Of a stretch of DNA of 64,000 nucleotides, positions 55,672-64,000 are shown piece by piece; position 1 is the first letter of the stretch, and the number at the start of each line of letters is the position of its first letter. The notes under the pieces were generated by a model, which searched no databases, was not told where the DNA came from, and was given only the letters and a program-made list of their open reading frames with translations. This DNA comes from Jannaschia faecimaris. Its GTDB lineage: Bacteria > Pseudomonadota > Alphaproteobacteria > Rhodobacterales > Rhodobacteraceae. Made by a program: the position numbers and the translations under genes. The stretch is from NCBI RefSeq assembly GCF_900107415.1, contig NZ_FNPX01000002.1:186001-250000 (forward strand). The letters run 5' to 3'.

Positions 55672-55742
55672 GGGTTTGCTCCCCCTCGTGTCAGATTGGG
55701 TCTAAAGCGCAGAACCGGCACCTGCAACGGGGGCGACGCGCG

Positions 55743-56405
55743 TCAGCCCGCCGCAGCGGCCACGAATGCCGCGATTTTTGCGGCGTCCTTCACACCCGGC
55801 GCGCTTTCGACGCCAGAGGACACGTCGACCTGGCATGCGCCCGTCAGACGCACCGCTTCGGTGACGTTGTCGGGGGTCAGGCCGCCGGCCAGCATCCAGG
55901 GGCGGGACCACTCCCGCCCAGCGATCAGCCGCCAGTCGAAGCCGACGCCATTCCCCCCCGGCAGGTCCGCCCCCTTGGGCGGCTTCGCGTCTACAAGTAA
56001 CTGATCCGCGACGGCGGCATAGGCATCAAGCGCGGGCAGATCGTCAGCATCGCGCAGACCCACGGCCTTCATCACCGGCAGACCGGTCCGCAGGCGCACC
56101 TCGAGAACACGCTCAGGGGTTTCGTCGCCGTGCAACTGGATCATGTCCAGGGGGACGGCACCCGTGATCGCGTCAAGCGCCGCGTCATCGGGATTGACCA
56201 GCAGGGCCACCTTGGCCAGCCCGACCGGCGCGGCAACCGCCAGGTCCCGGGCTTGTTCGATGGTCACGTTCCGGGGTGATTTCGGAAAGAATACCAGACC
56301 CATGTACGCCGCCCCTGCCGCAGCCACCGCATCGACATCGTCAAGCGTGGTCAGGCCACAGATCTTGGTGCGAACGCCCCGGCCCGGCTGTGTCACTCGC
56401 ATCAT
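55743..56405 (-). CDS. trpF: Phosphoribosylanthranilate isomerase
   Basis: TrpF catalyses the Amadori rearrangement in tryptophan synthesis. The 220-residue barrel has the catalytic Cys in [10 protein letters not shown] (about residue 16), [23 protein letters not shown], and the catalytic Asp in [10 protein letters not shown]. The start could be ATG 56405 or 56402. It lies 21 bases after the LapA-like gene, so it is part of the rpsA-to-trpB unit. Confidence 0.95.
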   Translation of the reverse strand: MMRVTQPGRGVRTKICGLTTLDDVDAVAAAGAAYMGLVFFPKSPRNVTIEQARDLAVAAPVGLAKVALLVNPDDAALDAITGAVPLDMIQLHGDETPERVLEVRLRTGLPVMKAVGLRDADDLPALDAYAAVADQLLVDAKPPKGADLPGGNGVGFDWRLIAGREWSRPWMLAGGLTPDNVTEAVRLTGACQVDVSSGVESAPGVKDAAKIAAFVAAAAG

Positions 56406-56426
56406 CTCAGGAAGACCGTGCCGGGA

Positions 56427-56768
56427 TCAGGCATCGCCCAGAATGGTTAGAACATCGTCTGAGTCGGACTTTTTCCGAGTCTTGGCGAGTTCCTTTTCCA
56501 GCTTTTCTTTTTGCGCACGCTCCGACCGGGCCTCGGCCCGGTGCTTGTGCTCTCGCAGCCATTCCCAGACGAACCCGATCAGCAGGCCCAGCCCCATCGC
56601 AAGGAAGATAACGACGAACATCGGCATCGTAATCGACAGGTTTAGTCCGATGAACCCCGACATGTCCTCGGGGATGATCCGCAACGTCACCATCGAACGG
56701 TTAGCCAAAGCCAGCACCACAAGGCAAAGGGCGAGCAGGCCAAGAAACAGATATCGGATAAATCTCAT
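56427..56768 (-). CDS. LapA-domain membrane protein
   Basis: The 113-residue protein has two membrane helices (IRYLFLGLLALCLVVLAL and MPMFVVIFLAMGLGLLIGFVW) joined by a short loop, followed by a cytoplasmic coiled coil rich in Lys, Glu and Arg. This matches LapA (formerly DUF1049), which in enterobacteria works with LapB in control of lipopolysaccharide synthesis. It sits between ihfB and trpF, which is its usual place in Rhodobacterales. Confidence 0.88.
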   Translation of the reverse strand: MRFIRYLFLGLLALCLVVLALANRSMVTLRIIPEDMSGFIGLNLSITMPMFVVIFLAMGLGLLIGFVWEWLREHKHRAEARSERAQKEKLEKELAKTRKKSDSDDVLTILGDA

Positions 56769-56827
56769 ATGATTGACCTAGCCCCGTCGCGCGACGCTGT
56801 CCAGATGGATGCAGCGTGCCGGATGGC

Positions 56828-57112
56828 TCAGGCCTTGTCGTTCAGGCGATCGCGCAGAAGCTTGCCGGCCTTGAAAAAAGGCACGTGCTTTTCTTCAACC
56901 TGAACGGCTTCGCCCGTGCGCGGGTTGCGGCCCGTGCGGGCATCGCGTTGCTTGACCGAAAATGCTCCGAACCCCCTCAACTCCACACGATTTCCATCGG
57001 CCATCGCGTCGATGATCTCTTCGAAAATCGTGTTCACGATCTTCTCGACATCACGCTGGTAAAGGTGCGGATTCTCATCCGCGACTTTCTGGATGAGTTC
57101 GGAACGTATCAT
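56828..57112 (-). CDS. ihfB: Integration host factor beta subunit
   Basis: IhfB bends DNA as a heterodimer with IhfA. The 94-residue protein has the N-terminal [17 protein letters not shown], the [14 protein letters not shown] beta-sheet and the intercalating arm with RNPRTGEAV, all characteristic of IHF beta. It lies after rpsA, a very old gene pair, with its own predicted promoter (TATACT at 57168-57173). Confidence 0.95.
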   Translation of the reverse strand: MIRSELIQKVADENPHLYQRDVEKIVNTIFEEIIDAMADGNRVELRGFGAFSVKQRDARTGRNPRTGEAVQVEEKHVPFFKAGKLLRDRLNDKA

Positions 57113-57167
57113 GTCTTCCCTTTCCTGCCTTGGCCTGAAGAAAATTTCGTCTCATGCAGGTCTGTTT

Positions 57168-57196
57168 AGTATAGACAATTTCGCTTTTGCAAAAAA
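57168..57196 (-). promoter_or_regulatory. Predicted promoter of ihfB
   Basis: The minus strand has a near-consensus -10 TATACT at 57173-57168 within AT-rich DNA. The -35 region at 17-base spacing is only a T-run (TTTTTT), so the promoter is weak or needs help; the distance to the start codon is about 55 bases. Confidence 0.4.
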
Positions 57197-57460
57197 GGGG
57201 TTCTCTGGATCGCAGCCGCTTGAATGTCCAACTTTTCCTATCAGTGAAGCTATGAGACGCAGGCAGGCTACCCCCTCGGTATCGGCAATTCCATCACCCA
57301 GCATATTCAGGTTGTTGATCAAATTCCGCGCCGCAAGTCACGGGGATCATTGCAAATGCCCGCCACAGCACACCGCCTTGTGACATTTTTACCAAGATAC
57401 TTTTCCCGCCTTTACGGCTGGGAATTTGGTCCCGCCCCGAAAAGCAAACCTTTTCAGACG

Positions 57461-57486
57461 AAAAGCGGCCCCCCAAAAGGAGGGCC
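57461..57486 (-). terminator. Intrinsic terminator of rpsA
   Basis: On the minus strand GGCCCTCC (57486-57479) pairs with GGGGGGCC (57474-57467) around a TTTT loop, followed by GCTTTTC. Confidence 0.75.
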
Positions 57487-57515
57487 ACCTTATCCAAACG
57501 ACGTATGTCGTTCTT

Positions 57516-59198
57516 TCAGTCGTCGTCGCCCTTAAGCGCGGCACCCAGGATGTCGCCAAGCGATGCACCCGAATCAGAGGACCCGAACTGTTCGACGGCC
57601 TCTTGCTCCTCGGCGATCTCACGCGCCTTGATCGACAGACCCAAGCGACGGTTCTTGCTGTCGACATTCGTCACGCGGACGTCGATCTTGTCACCGGTGC
57701 CGAAACGCTCGGGGCGCTGATCGGCACGATCGCGGGCCAGGTCGGACCGACGGATGAAGGACTTCATGCCCTCGTATTCAACCTCGATGCCACCCTCTTC
57801 TATCTTGGTGACCTCGACGGTGATGATCGAGCCGCGTTTCACGCCACCGATGGCTTCCGCATAGGGATCGCCGCCTGCCGCCTTGATGGACAGAGAGATA
57901 CGCTCCTTGTCGGTATCGACCTCGGAGACGACCGCCTTGACGATGTCGCCCTTGCGATAGTCGCCGATCACGTCTTCGCCACGGCCTTCCCAAGTCAGGT
58001 CCGACAGGTGGACCATGCCGTCGATGTCGCCCGGAAGCCCAATGAACAGACCGAACTCGGTGATGTTCTTGACCTCGCCCTCGACCTGCGTGCCCTCGGG
58101 GTGTGTTTCCGCGAACACTTCCCACGGGTTGCGCATGGTCTGCTTGAGGCCAAGCGAAACGCGGCGCTTGGCGGTATCGATTTCCAGCACCATGACTTCG
58201 ACTTCCTGCGAGGTCGAAACGATCTTGCCGGGGTGCACGTTCTTTTTGGTCCAGGACATTTCCGAGACGTGAACGAGGCCCTCGACGCCCGGCTCCAGCT
58301 CCACGAATGCACCATAGTCGGTGATATTCGTGACGCGACCGGTGTGGTTGCTGTCGAGTGGATACTTGGCGATCACGGCATCCCACGGATCATCCTGCAG
58401 CTGCTTCATGCCGAGGCTGATGCGATGGGTCTCCTTGTTGATCTTGATGACCTGCACCTTGACGGTCTCGCCGATCGACAGGATCTCGCGCGGGTCATTC
58501 ACACGGCGCCAGGCCATGTCGGTGACGTGAAGCAGGCCATCAACGCCACCCAGATCGACGAACGCGCCGTACTCGGTGATGTTCTTGACGACGCCGTCCA
58601 CGGTCTGACCTTCGGCCAGGTTGCCGATGACTTCGGCGCGCTGCTCGGCACGGCTCTCTTCGAGGATCGCACGACGCGAAACCACGATGTTACCGCGACG
58701 GCGATCCATCTTCAGTATCTGGAACGGCTGCTTGAGGCCCATCAGCGGGCCGGCGTCGCGCACGGGGCGTACGTCAACCTGCGATCCGGGAAGGAAGGCC
58801 ACGGCACCGCCGAGGTCGACCGTGAAGCCGCCCTTGACGCGACCGAAGATTGCGCCTTCGACCCGCTCTTCCTTGCCATAGGCTTCTTCGAGGCGGTCCC
58901 ATGCGGCTTCGCGGCGGGCCATCTCGTGCGAGATGACGGCTTCGCCACGGGCGTTTTCAACGTTGCGCAGGAAGACTTCGACTTCATCGCCGACTTCGAT
59001 TTCCGCAGGCTCACCGGGATTCGCGAATTCTTTGAGATCGACGCGGCCTTCCATCTTGTAGCCAACGTCGATGATGGCCTGGCCGGCTTCGATTGCCAGC
59101 ACTTTGCCTTTGACGACGCTGCCTTCTTGCGGCGTGTCGATTTCGAGGCTTTCGTTCAAGAGGGCCTCGAACTCCTCCATGGATGCATTGGTAGCCAT
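57516..59198 (-). CDS. rpsA: 30S ribosomal protein S1
   Basis: S1 binds mRNA and assists its loading on the 30S subunit. The 560-residue protein has six S1/OB-fold repeats, recognisable by ITEYGAFVDLGGVDGLLHV, ITDYGAFVELEPGVEGLVHV and ITEFGLFIGLPGDIDGMVHL. The ATG at 59198 gives MATNASMEEFEALLNESL, the usual start, preceded by AGGAA; an upstream frame opening at 59381 has no family match. In most proteobacteria cmk is the direct upstream neighbour; here it is 3 kb upstream. Confidence 0.97.
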   Translation of the reverse strand: MATNASMEEFEALLNESLEIDTPQEGSVVKGKVLAIEAGQAIIDVGYKMEGRVDLKEFANPGEPAEIEVGDEVEVFLRNVENARGEAVISHEMARREAAWDRLEEAYGKEERVEGAIFGRVKGGFTVDLGGAVAFLPGSQVDVRPVRDAGPLMGLKQPFQILKMDRRRGNIVVSRRAILEESRAEQRAEVIGNLAEGQTVDGVVKNITEYGAFVDLGGVDGLLHVTDMAWRRVNDPREILSIGETVKVQVIKINKETHRISLGMKQLQDDPWDAVIAKYPLDSNHTGRVTNITDYGAFVELEPGVEGLVHVSEMSWTKKNVHPGKIVSTSQEVEVMVLEIDTAKRRVSLGLKQTMRNPWEVFAETHPEGTQVEGEVKNITEFGLFIGLPGDIDGMVHLSDLTWEGRGEDVIGDYRKGDIVKAVVSEVDTDKERISLSIKAAGGDPYAEAIGGVKRGSIITVEVTKIEEGGIEVEYEGMKSFIRRSDLARDRADQRPERFGTGDKIDVRVTNVDSKNRRLGLSIKAREIAEEQEAVEQFGSSDSGASLGDILGAALKGDDD

Positions 59199-59609
59199 AT
59201 GGCGTTCAGTTCCTAACGTTTGCATTTGTCTGGCCGCGCGGTTGGCTCCGCCGGTCTGGGTTGATGTCTGCCTTCGGCAGAACGGTTTGGTCGGAAAGCG
59301 CCTCAGACGCAGGTTGAACCGCTTGTCCGTCGCGCTGTCGGGTGACGCGGGGGGAATAGGCCAAAAACGTCTAACGCACAAGGGGAATGGACGTCACGCC
59401 TCAGCGGTCAGGCGGCCGTCCCAATATCCGCGCCAATCGCGAGGGAAACGTCTGCGGGCACTCCGCCAAGCCTGACGACGTCACAGCGGAATTGCGGCGC
59501 GCCCGTCCGGTCCGGCCCAGTGCTGCGCGCCTGCGACGCAAGCACTCGGAAGGCCCGAAATTCGGGGCACTTTCTCGCTGCAGCGGCGGCAACGCTACAG
59601 CCGAGAGTG
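59199..59609 (-). other. Region upstream of rpsA
   Basis: The 411 bases between the dienelactone hydrolase stop and rpsA contain an imperfect hairpin just after that stop (about 59566-59608) and the rpsA leader. A minus-strand frame ending at 59408 has a protein-like end (RCDVVRLGGVPADVSLAIG) but no start or family. No defended gene. Confidence 0.4.
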
Positions 59610-60284
59610 TCACCCGACCAGATGCTCCGCCAGGAACGCCCCCGCCGCAGCCCAACTGCGCCGGGTCGAATTCGCAACGTATCCTTCGGTGCGTGCCGGG
59701 TCGGTAAAGGCATGTTCGGTGTGCCCAAAGCAAAGCGCGTGCCAGTCGGCGCAATGCTCCTCCAATTCGGCGGTCATCTCCCCGAATTGCGCCGGTGTGG
59801 CCAGCGGGTCGGCCCAACCGTGGCATAGCAGGACCGGCGGCATGGTCTGCGTAGGTGTCGGCGGTCGGTCGAACAAACCGTGGAACGAGACGATCGCATC
59901 CCCTTGCCCCGATCGCGCCAGGTCCAAGACGGCCTTGCCGCCAAGGCAGAACCCGAAAGCCCCCACGCGAACCGGCCCCCACCCGCGCACTTCGGCCAAG
60001 CCGGCCTGCATCCGACGCAGAAGCGCCGGGCGGTCGTTCTGCACCTCGCCCATCTTCTGGCTGGCTTCGCCGCTGTCGTTCGTGCGCCAGCCATCGCCGT
60101 AGTAGTCGAGGGCCAGCACGTCATAGCCCTTGGTGGCCCAGAGATCCGCTTGCTCCATCTCGAACTCCCGCAGACCGGCAAAAGCCGGCGCAATCAGCAG
60201 CCCCGCGCCGTTCGGTGTCCCGGGCTGCGCGCGGTAGCCGACAAGGGTCCGGTCGTCGCCGGAATATTCGTAACGTTCGCCCAT
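59610..60284 (-). CDS. Dienelactone hydrolase family protein
   Basis: The 224-residue alpha/beta hydrolase carries the Cys nucleophile in VGAFGFCLGGKAVLDL, the acid in LLCHGWADPLATP, and the His in HTEHAFTDPAR. The Cys in place of Ser is the mark of the dienelactone hydrolase family. Members act on lactones or small esters; the substrate here is unknown. Its start shares one base with the stop of the DUF2130 gene (TGATG), so the two are coupled. Confidence 0.88.
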   Translation of the reverse strand: MGERYEYSGDDRTLVGYRAQPGTPNGAGLLIAPAFAGLREFEMEQADLWATKGYDVLALDYYGDGWRTNDSGEASQKMGEVQNDRPALLRRMQAGLAEVRGWGPVRVGAFGFCLGGKAVLDLARSGQGDAIVSFHGLFDRPPTPTQTMPPVLLCHGWADPLATPAQFGEMTAELEEHCADWHALCFGHTEHAFTDPARTEGYVANSTRRSWAAAGAFLAEHLVG

Positions 60285-61486
60285 CAGTCTTCCTCCAACA
60301 TGTCAGGCTCGAAGGCCTCTATTTGACCCACTGCCGCGCCTGCGATGCCACGCACGTCGCCATACATGCCCATCATCGCGCCGATGGCCTTTTCCAGTTG
60401 CTTTTCGCGTGTCGCCCATTGCGAGGTCATGTGCTTCTTTTCCTTCGCGAGCGCGGCCTGCATCGCCTCGAAGGGCTCCACCACCGCCTCCATGCGCGCC
60501 CGAAACTGCGGCCCGGTCAGGTAATCATAAAGCATCTCGGACTTCGTCGCCTGCCCGTCCCGGGCCCCCCGCGCTTCGGCCACGCGCAGCATTCCGTCAC
60601 GCAGGGCATGGGCCAGCGACACCGCATAGCGCGGGGCCACGACCCAGACGCCATCAATCATCGCGAAGGTGCTCAGGCCCTCCGGGCGCGCCTGACTGAC
60701 CAGAACGGCCACGTCGGCCCCGGCACCGCGTGCATCGTCGCGCAGCTTGGGCAGCCAATCCTTCGACCAATTCGCCGTGGCCTTGGACTCCCAGATGATG
60801 GTTCCCGCGCCCGCGACGGTCTGCAGGCAATCCGCCCCGCGCACGCCCTTGCCCACCTCGGCGATGCCGTCTGCCGGAAACGCCTGGCGCAGTTGGTCTT
60901 CCAGAACGATCTCCGCCGCTTCGCCCTGCAACTGTTGCGAGCCTTGCTCGACCTTTTGCTTGAGGACATCGATTTGCCGCTTCAGCGTGTCCATCTGCTG
61001 ATCCTTCTCGACCAGCTTGAGCCGCGACGCATCCTCCTGCGCGCGAAGCCGGTCGGCGGCCAGGGCTTCCGCCTCCTGCGCCAGCTTCGCGCGGGCGATC
61101 TCGGTCTGGGCGGCGACCTGCTTCTGAATCGTCAGATCCATTTCCCGTGCGCGATCCTTAAGCTCCGCCTCCAGCTTGAGAGCCTGGGTCTGCGCGGCCT
61201 GCGCCTGCGCCAGCTTGGCCTCTCTGGCCTTGTCCTGCGCGCGCAATGCGGCAAGCTCGGCCTCACGCTGCGCCTCGGCTTCTTCCATCTGGGCCAATCT
61301 CTCGGCCTGAGCAGCGCGGGCGGCCTTGGTCGCCTGCTCTTCGATCTGGGCTTTCTGGGCGACCAGCGCCGCGGCCTGGGCCTCGGCCATGTCGCGTTTG
61401 GTCTGGGCCAGAAGCGGCCCGGCCAATGACTCGGTCAGTTTGATGTCGCTGCCGCAATCGGGGCAGGAAATTGTGGGATCACTCAT
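60284..61486 (-). CDS. DUF2130-domain coiled-coil protein
   Basis: The 400-residue protein starts with a small CPDCG knuckle (residues 8-12), has a long Ala/Gln/Glu-rich coiled coil (about 30-185), and then a DUF2130 domain. In this domain LEDQLRQAFPADGIAEV, GADCLQTV (Asp219) and TIIWESKAT (Glu233-Ser-Lys235) line up with a PD-(D/E)xK nuclease core. The C-terminal 120 residues are helical. Function is unproven; the architecture suggests a DNA-acting protein held on a long rod. It is coupled to the hydrolase gene. Confidence 0.87.
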   Translation of the reverse strand: MSDPTISCPDCGSDIKLTESLAGPLLAQTKRDMAEAQAAALVAQKAQIEEQATKAARAAQAERLAQMEEAEAQREAELAALRAQDKAREAKLAQAQAAQTQALKLEAELKDRAREMDLTIQKQVAAQTEIARAKLAQEAEALAADRLRAQEDASRLKLVEKDQQMDTLKRQIDVLKQKVEQGSQQLQGEAAEIVLEDQLRQAFPADGIAEVGKGVRGADCLQTVAGAGTIIWESKATANWSKDWLPKLRDDARGAGADVAVLVSQARPEGLSTFAMIDGVWVVAPRYAVSLAHALRDGMLRVAEARGARDGQATKSEMLYDYLTGPQFRARMEAVVEPFEAMQAALAKEKKHMTSQWATREKQLEKAIGAMMGMYGDVRGIAGAAVGQIEAFEPDMLEED

Positions 61487-61534
61487 GCCACCACGCTGCC
61501 CCGCGCGGCGACGGTCTTCAAGCGGATTACAGCT

Positions 61535-62137
61535 TCAGATGTCCTGCCCGCGATCCAGCAACCGTTCCAGAAGCTGTCGCTGCTCGTCCCGGCTGTCCCC
61601 CCGTCCGAATTGAATCGCCCCTGACGAAAAAAGCGTGCCGTAGGTCAGCGCCGTATTCACGGTCTGCCCGATGCCCGAGATCAGTTGATCCCGGCGCAAG
61701 CTTCGCAGCGGATGGATGAACACCGCCCAGACGCGGCCTTCCGCAATGGCGTAGCGTGCGTCCAGAACGCTGTCGAAATTGGCCTGCATCATCCGGGTCA
61801 GTTCCTGTTGGGACAATCCTTCAACGGACCGGATGGGCACCATCGCGCGCATCCGGTCGGCGCGAGGATCGGTCACGATCAGGACCGGCACGTCCTCGAC
61901 CGTCAGGCGGAAAGCCGCGCCAGCCTGTTCCACGGCGGGATCAAGGGCGGAAAGGATCGACGCCATCCGCTCAAGATTCATGTCGACGATGGCCGGGGGC
62001 GACGCCTCGGGGGCCATCGACTGGCCGTGCGCCAAGCCGGAGAGGCCGATGATAAGCACCATCGGAGCGACGGTCATGGTGAGCAGTCGCATGGACGTTT
62101 GCGCAGCGGCGGTCAGGACCGATAGGACGCGAGGCAT
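61535..62137 (-). CDS. Exported hypothetical protein (YbjN-like fold possible)
   Basis: The 200-residue product starts with a long signal peptide (hydrophobic core LLTMTVAPMVLIIGLSGLAHG, which I read as cleaved near AHGQS). The mature part alternates strands and helices (FRLTVEDVPVLIVTD, RYAIAEGRVWAVFIHPL, LISGIGQTVNTALTYG), in an order that recalls YbjN/type III chaperone folds, though this is weak. The start at 62137 is supported by GGAGA; a start at 62092 would give a shorter signal. It lies between cmk and DUF2130. Confidence 0.6.
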   Translation of the reverse strand: MPRVLSVLTAAAQTSMRLLTMTVAPMVLIIGLSGLAHGQSMAPEASPPAIVDMNLERMASILSALDPAVEQAGAAFRLTVEDVPVLIVTDPRADRMRAMVPIRSVEGLSQQELTRMMQANFDSVLDARYAIAEGRVWAVFIHPLRSLRRDQLISGIGQTVNTALTYGTLFSSGAIQFGRGDSRDEQRQLLERLLDRGQDI

Positions 62138-62219
62138 GGCAATCTCCGATAACGAACCGTCCCAAGGCTAGACCCAAGGTCGATCACGTCGCCATGCACC
62201 TTTCGGTGATCGCCGCAGA

Positions 62220-62834
62220 TCAGAGCGCGTCGAGCGCCGCCTGAACTCGGGCGGCCGCGGCATCGACAGCCGCATTGATATCCATCTCAGAGGTATCGAT
62301 GATCGTCGCGCCGGGCGCGGGCTTCAATGGTGCCTCGACCCGGTTGATGTCGCGCGCGTCGCGCGCCAACACGTCCTCCAGAACACCGCCGGGCGTGACG
62401 TCATGACCCTTGTCCGAAAGTTCCCGGTACCTGCGGTCGGCGCGCACCTCGGCAGATGCCGTGACATAGAGCTTCACCTCCGCGTCGGGACAGATGACGG
62501 TGCAGATGTCGCGCCCATCCAGAACGGCCCCGCCTTCGGCCCGCGCGAAATGACGCTGGAACTCGGTTAGCGCGGCGCGCACCTCGGACAGAACGGCAAC
62601 CCGGCTGGCCGCCTGCGCCACCTCTGTCGTGCGAAGCGTATCGGCGTCCATGTCCTCGGGGCGCAGCGACAGCGCCGCCTCGACCGGATCTTCCCCCGAA
62701 AGGGTCCGCGCCCCGACCGCACGATACAGCAGGCCTGTATCGAGGTGCCGAAAACCGAAACGCGCGGCGACGGCCTTGCTTATGGTGCCTTTTCCGGCTG
62801 CCGCTGGTCCATCTATCGCGACCGTAAAGATCAT
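62220..62834 (-). CDS. cmk: Cytidylate kinase
   Basis: Cmk phosphorylates CMP and dCMP. The 204-residue protein has the P-loop GPAAAGKGT at 9-17, [12 protein letters not shown], the NMP-binding region with [20 protein letters not shown], and the lid [17 protein letters not shown] chose the ATG at 62834, which gives [12 protein letters not shown], the normal start. In other proteobacteria it directly precedes rpsA; here three genes lie between. Confidence 0.95.
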   Translation of the reverse strand: MIFTVAIDGPAAAGKGTISKAVAARFGFRHLDTGLLYRAVGARTLSGEDPVEAALSLRPEDMDADTLRTTEVAQAASRVAVLSEVRAALTEFQRHFARAEGGAVLDGRDICTVICPDAEVKLYVTASAEVRADRRYRELSDKGHDVTPGGVLEDVLARDARDINRVEAPLKPAPGATIIDTSEMDINAAVDAAAARVQAALDAL

Positions 62835-62929
62835 GCGTGCCCCCTGTTCTGTCGTCGTCCGCACCTACGGACACATTTCGGCGACTTCGTATCAGCCCGG
62901 TCCGTCGGCGCAATGGGCGCGCAGGGTCG

Positions 62930-63340
62930 TCACGCTTCCACCTCTGGCCCGCTGCGACCCGCAGCAAAGCAGGGCAGACCGTCGGTGGCGCGGTAGTAAT
63001 CGCCCCGGTCGGCATAGAAGATATGCGCGTCCATCGACAAACCGGTATCTCCGTCCAGCGACCCCGCCATCAGATAAACCGTGCCGTCCCCCTCCTCCCA
63101 GAAAAGGTAGCTGCCGCAGATGCCGCAGAATCCGCGCCGCCCCTGCGGACTGCTCCGGTACCAGTTCACTTCACCGGTCAGTTCGATGCTGCTCCAAGGT
63201 GCCGGCGTAGCGGCGGCGTAGTGGCCCGTCTGCTTGCGACACTGGCCGCAGTGGCAGGCCGTCACCGGGCCAAGCGCATGCGTCGTGGTGTAGGTAACTT
63301 GCCTGCAAAGACAGGATCCGTGTTGGGTAATATCGGTCAT
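62930..63340 (-). CDS. GFA-family (Mss4-like) zinc protein
   Basis: The 136-residue protein has the cysteine pattern of the GFA family: HGSCLCRQVTY (two Cys), ACHCGQCRKQTG (three Cys) and FCGICGSYLFW (two Cys), forming two zinc sites in an Mss4-like fold. Named after glutathione-dependent formaldehyde-activating enzyme, most members have no proven activity. The start is ATG 63340. Confidence 0.92.
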   Translation of the reverse strand: MTDITQHGSCLCRQVTYTTTHALGPVTACHCGQCRKQTGHYAAATPAPWSSIELTGEVNWYRSSPQGRRGFCGICGSYLFWEEGDGTVYLMAGSLDGDTGLSMDAHIFYADRGDYYRATDGLPCFAAGRSGPEVEA

Positions 63341-63488
63341 TGAACCCTTCCCGCCGAGCTTTCATGCGCGTGTCGTAACATCTTTCATCAAATGATGATC
63401 GTCGGCCAGCCACGCGAGGCAAGGGCGCATTGGGACTGGCGAGCGTAACGGGGCGGTGCAATCTGCGCGCCGCGCCCGGCACGCACGG

Positions 63489-64000
63489 TCAATAGGTGCT
63501 GTCGCCGCCCAGCGCCTGCACGAGTGAGATTTCGGGCCAGGTTCCACGCCCACCGCCCGCGCGGATCAGGCAAAGCTGTGCTTCGGCCCCGGCGCGGTCG
63601 CCCTCCTCCAGAAGGCCTTGCGCCAGATAGCTGCGCGCCTGCCAATTCTCAGGATCGATCTTGATTGCCGCGTGATAGAACGCCACGCCTGCTTGGAAGT
63701 CGCCCCCCTTCCGTGTGGCGTATCCGCGCAGCGTCAGCGCGTCGGGCGTGGTCGGATCCTCCAGCGTCGCAAGAACGCGCAGCGCATCATTCGCCCGGCC
63801 GAAACTAGCCAATTCGCGCGCGCCCTCGATCCGTTCCGCATCATTCAGGCGGCTATCGCCGCTGTCGACGCAGGTCTTGCTTTCAGCGTCGTAAATCTGG
63901 CTGCCGGTGCAGTCCTCGGACGTCTTGGTCTTGACCGGCGGCGCGGTGCCCGCGGCCAGCGCGGACAGCGGCATCAACGCGGCCAGAATGGCAAAGTAAA
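63489..64000 (-). CDS. TPR-like exported protein, N-terminus outside window
   Basis: The frame is open to the right edge of the window, where it encodes YFAILAALMPLSALAAG, the end of a signal peptide, so the gene continues past base 64000. The mature part has a CTGSQIYDAESKTC disulfide-type segment and then helical pairs such as ASFGRANDALRVLATLED and GVAFYHAAIKIDPENWQARS, which match tetratricopeptide repeats. Such proteins serve as scaffolds. Its partner is unknown. In-frame ATG at 63974 and TTG at 63977 are internal. Confidence 0.75.
   Translation of the reverse strand, partial: YFAILAALMPLSALAAGTAPPVKTKTSEDCTGSQIYDAESKTCVDSGDSRLNDAERIEGARELASFGRANDALRVLATLEDPTTPDALTLRGYATRKGGDFQAGVAFYHAAIKIDPENWQARSYLAQGLLEEGDRAGAEAQLCLIRAGGGRGTWPEISLVQALGGDSTY

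Larger units (their letters stand above)
57113..57515 (-). other. rpsA-ihfB intergenic region
   Basis: No gene is seen in these 403 bases. It contains the rpsA terminator at 57461-57486 and an AT-rich promoter region for ihfB at about 57165-57200. The middle part holds nothing I recognise. Confidence 0.5.

Noticed and set aside
57426-59216. Open frame of about 600 codons on the plus strand across rpsA
   Set aside because: It mirrors the six S1 repeats in antisense and has the Asp/His/Leu-rich composition of a shadow frame.

Overview
The window is 64 kb of GC-rich, densely coding chromosome from an alphaproteobacterium. Gene content and order point to the Rhodobacterales (Roseobacter/Paracoccaceae group): the block cmk ... 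rpsA-ihfB-lapA-like-trpF-trpB, the mreBCD-mrdA-rodA cluster, a small XRE regulator of a type I associate with this order, an [4Fe-4S] bacterial cryptochrome/photolyase of the PhrB/CryB kind, and an RTX protein. The assignment rests on recalled synteny and protein families, not on a database search. I found no rRNA or tRNA gene, CRISPR array, prophage or insertion sequence, so this reads as ordinary core chromosome with a few accessory inserts.

Layout. 1-6.5 kb: end of a queuosine-precursor transporter, a compact RNA-like element with a very long match to the 16S 3' end, the ribosome-rescue factor arfB, a GYD protein, gatCA, an excalibur lipoprotein with a peptidoglycan amidase, the RNase P RNA, a PAS-like protein and rpmG. 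6.9-15.5 kb: an acetyltransferase, a DUF1501/DUF1800 pair, aspS with a foreign-looking in-frame insert, and divergent carB. 15.5-27.3 kb: an RTX calcium-binding protein, a homocysteine methyltransferase-like protein, a DUF2726-like protein, a FabH-type synthase, tdk, an 8-oxoguanine deaminase-like enzyme with a HisN-like phosphatase, an XRE regulator, a quinone reductase, a LysR regulator and a BI-1 membrane protein.

27.5-38.8 kb: the cell-elongation operon (mreB, mreC, mreD, mrdA, rodA, all minus strand), leuA preceded by an apparently leaderless leucine-rich leader peptide, a decayed polyhydroxybutyrate-depolymerase-like gene, an SDR gene overlapping the photolyase gene, and a second DUF2726-like protein. 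38.8-54.3 kb: an exported MORN-repeat protein, nadE, a glyoxalase-ghrA-aminotransferase cluster, a serine-glyoxylate aminotransferase-like gene, ygfZ, a PhzF-like protein, an M3 peptidase, pth, a serine hydrolase and small conserved genes.

54.4-64 kb: one long minus-strand gene train. In transcription order it holds a GFA-family protein, cmk, an exported hypothetical protein, a DUF2130 coiled-coil protein with a PD-(D/E)xK-like motif, a dienelactone hydrolase, rpsA, ihfB, a LapA-like protein, trpF and trpB. It links translation, DNA bending and tryptophan synthesis. The strongest candidates for something undescribed are the SD/anti-SD RNA element at 241-475, the roughly 60-residue insert in aspS, and the leaderless leu leader.
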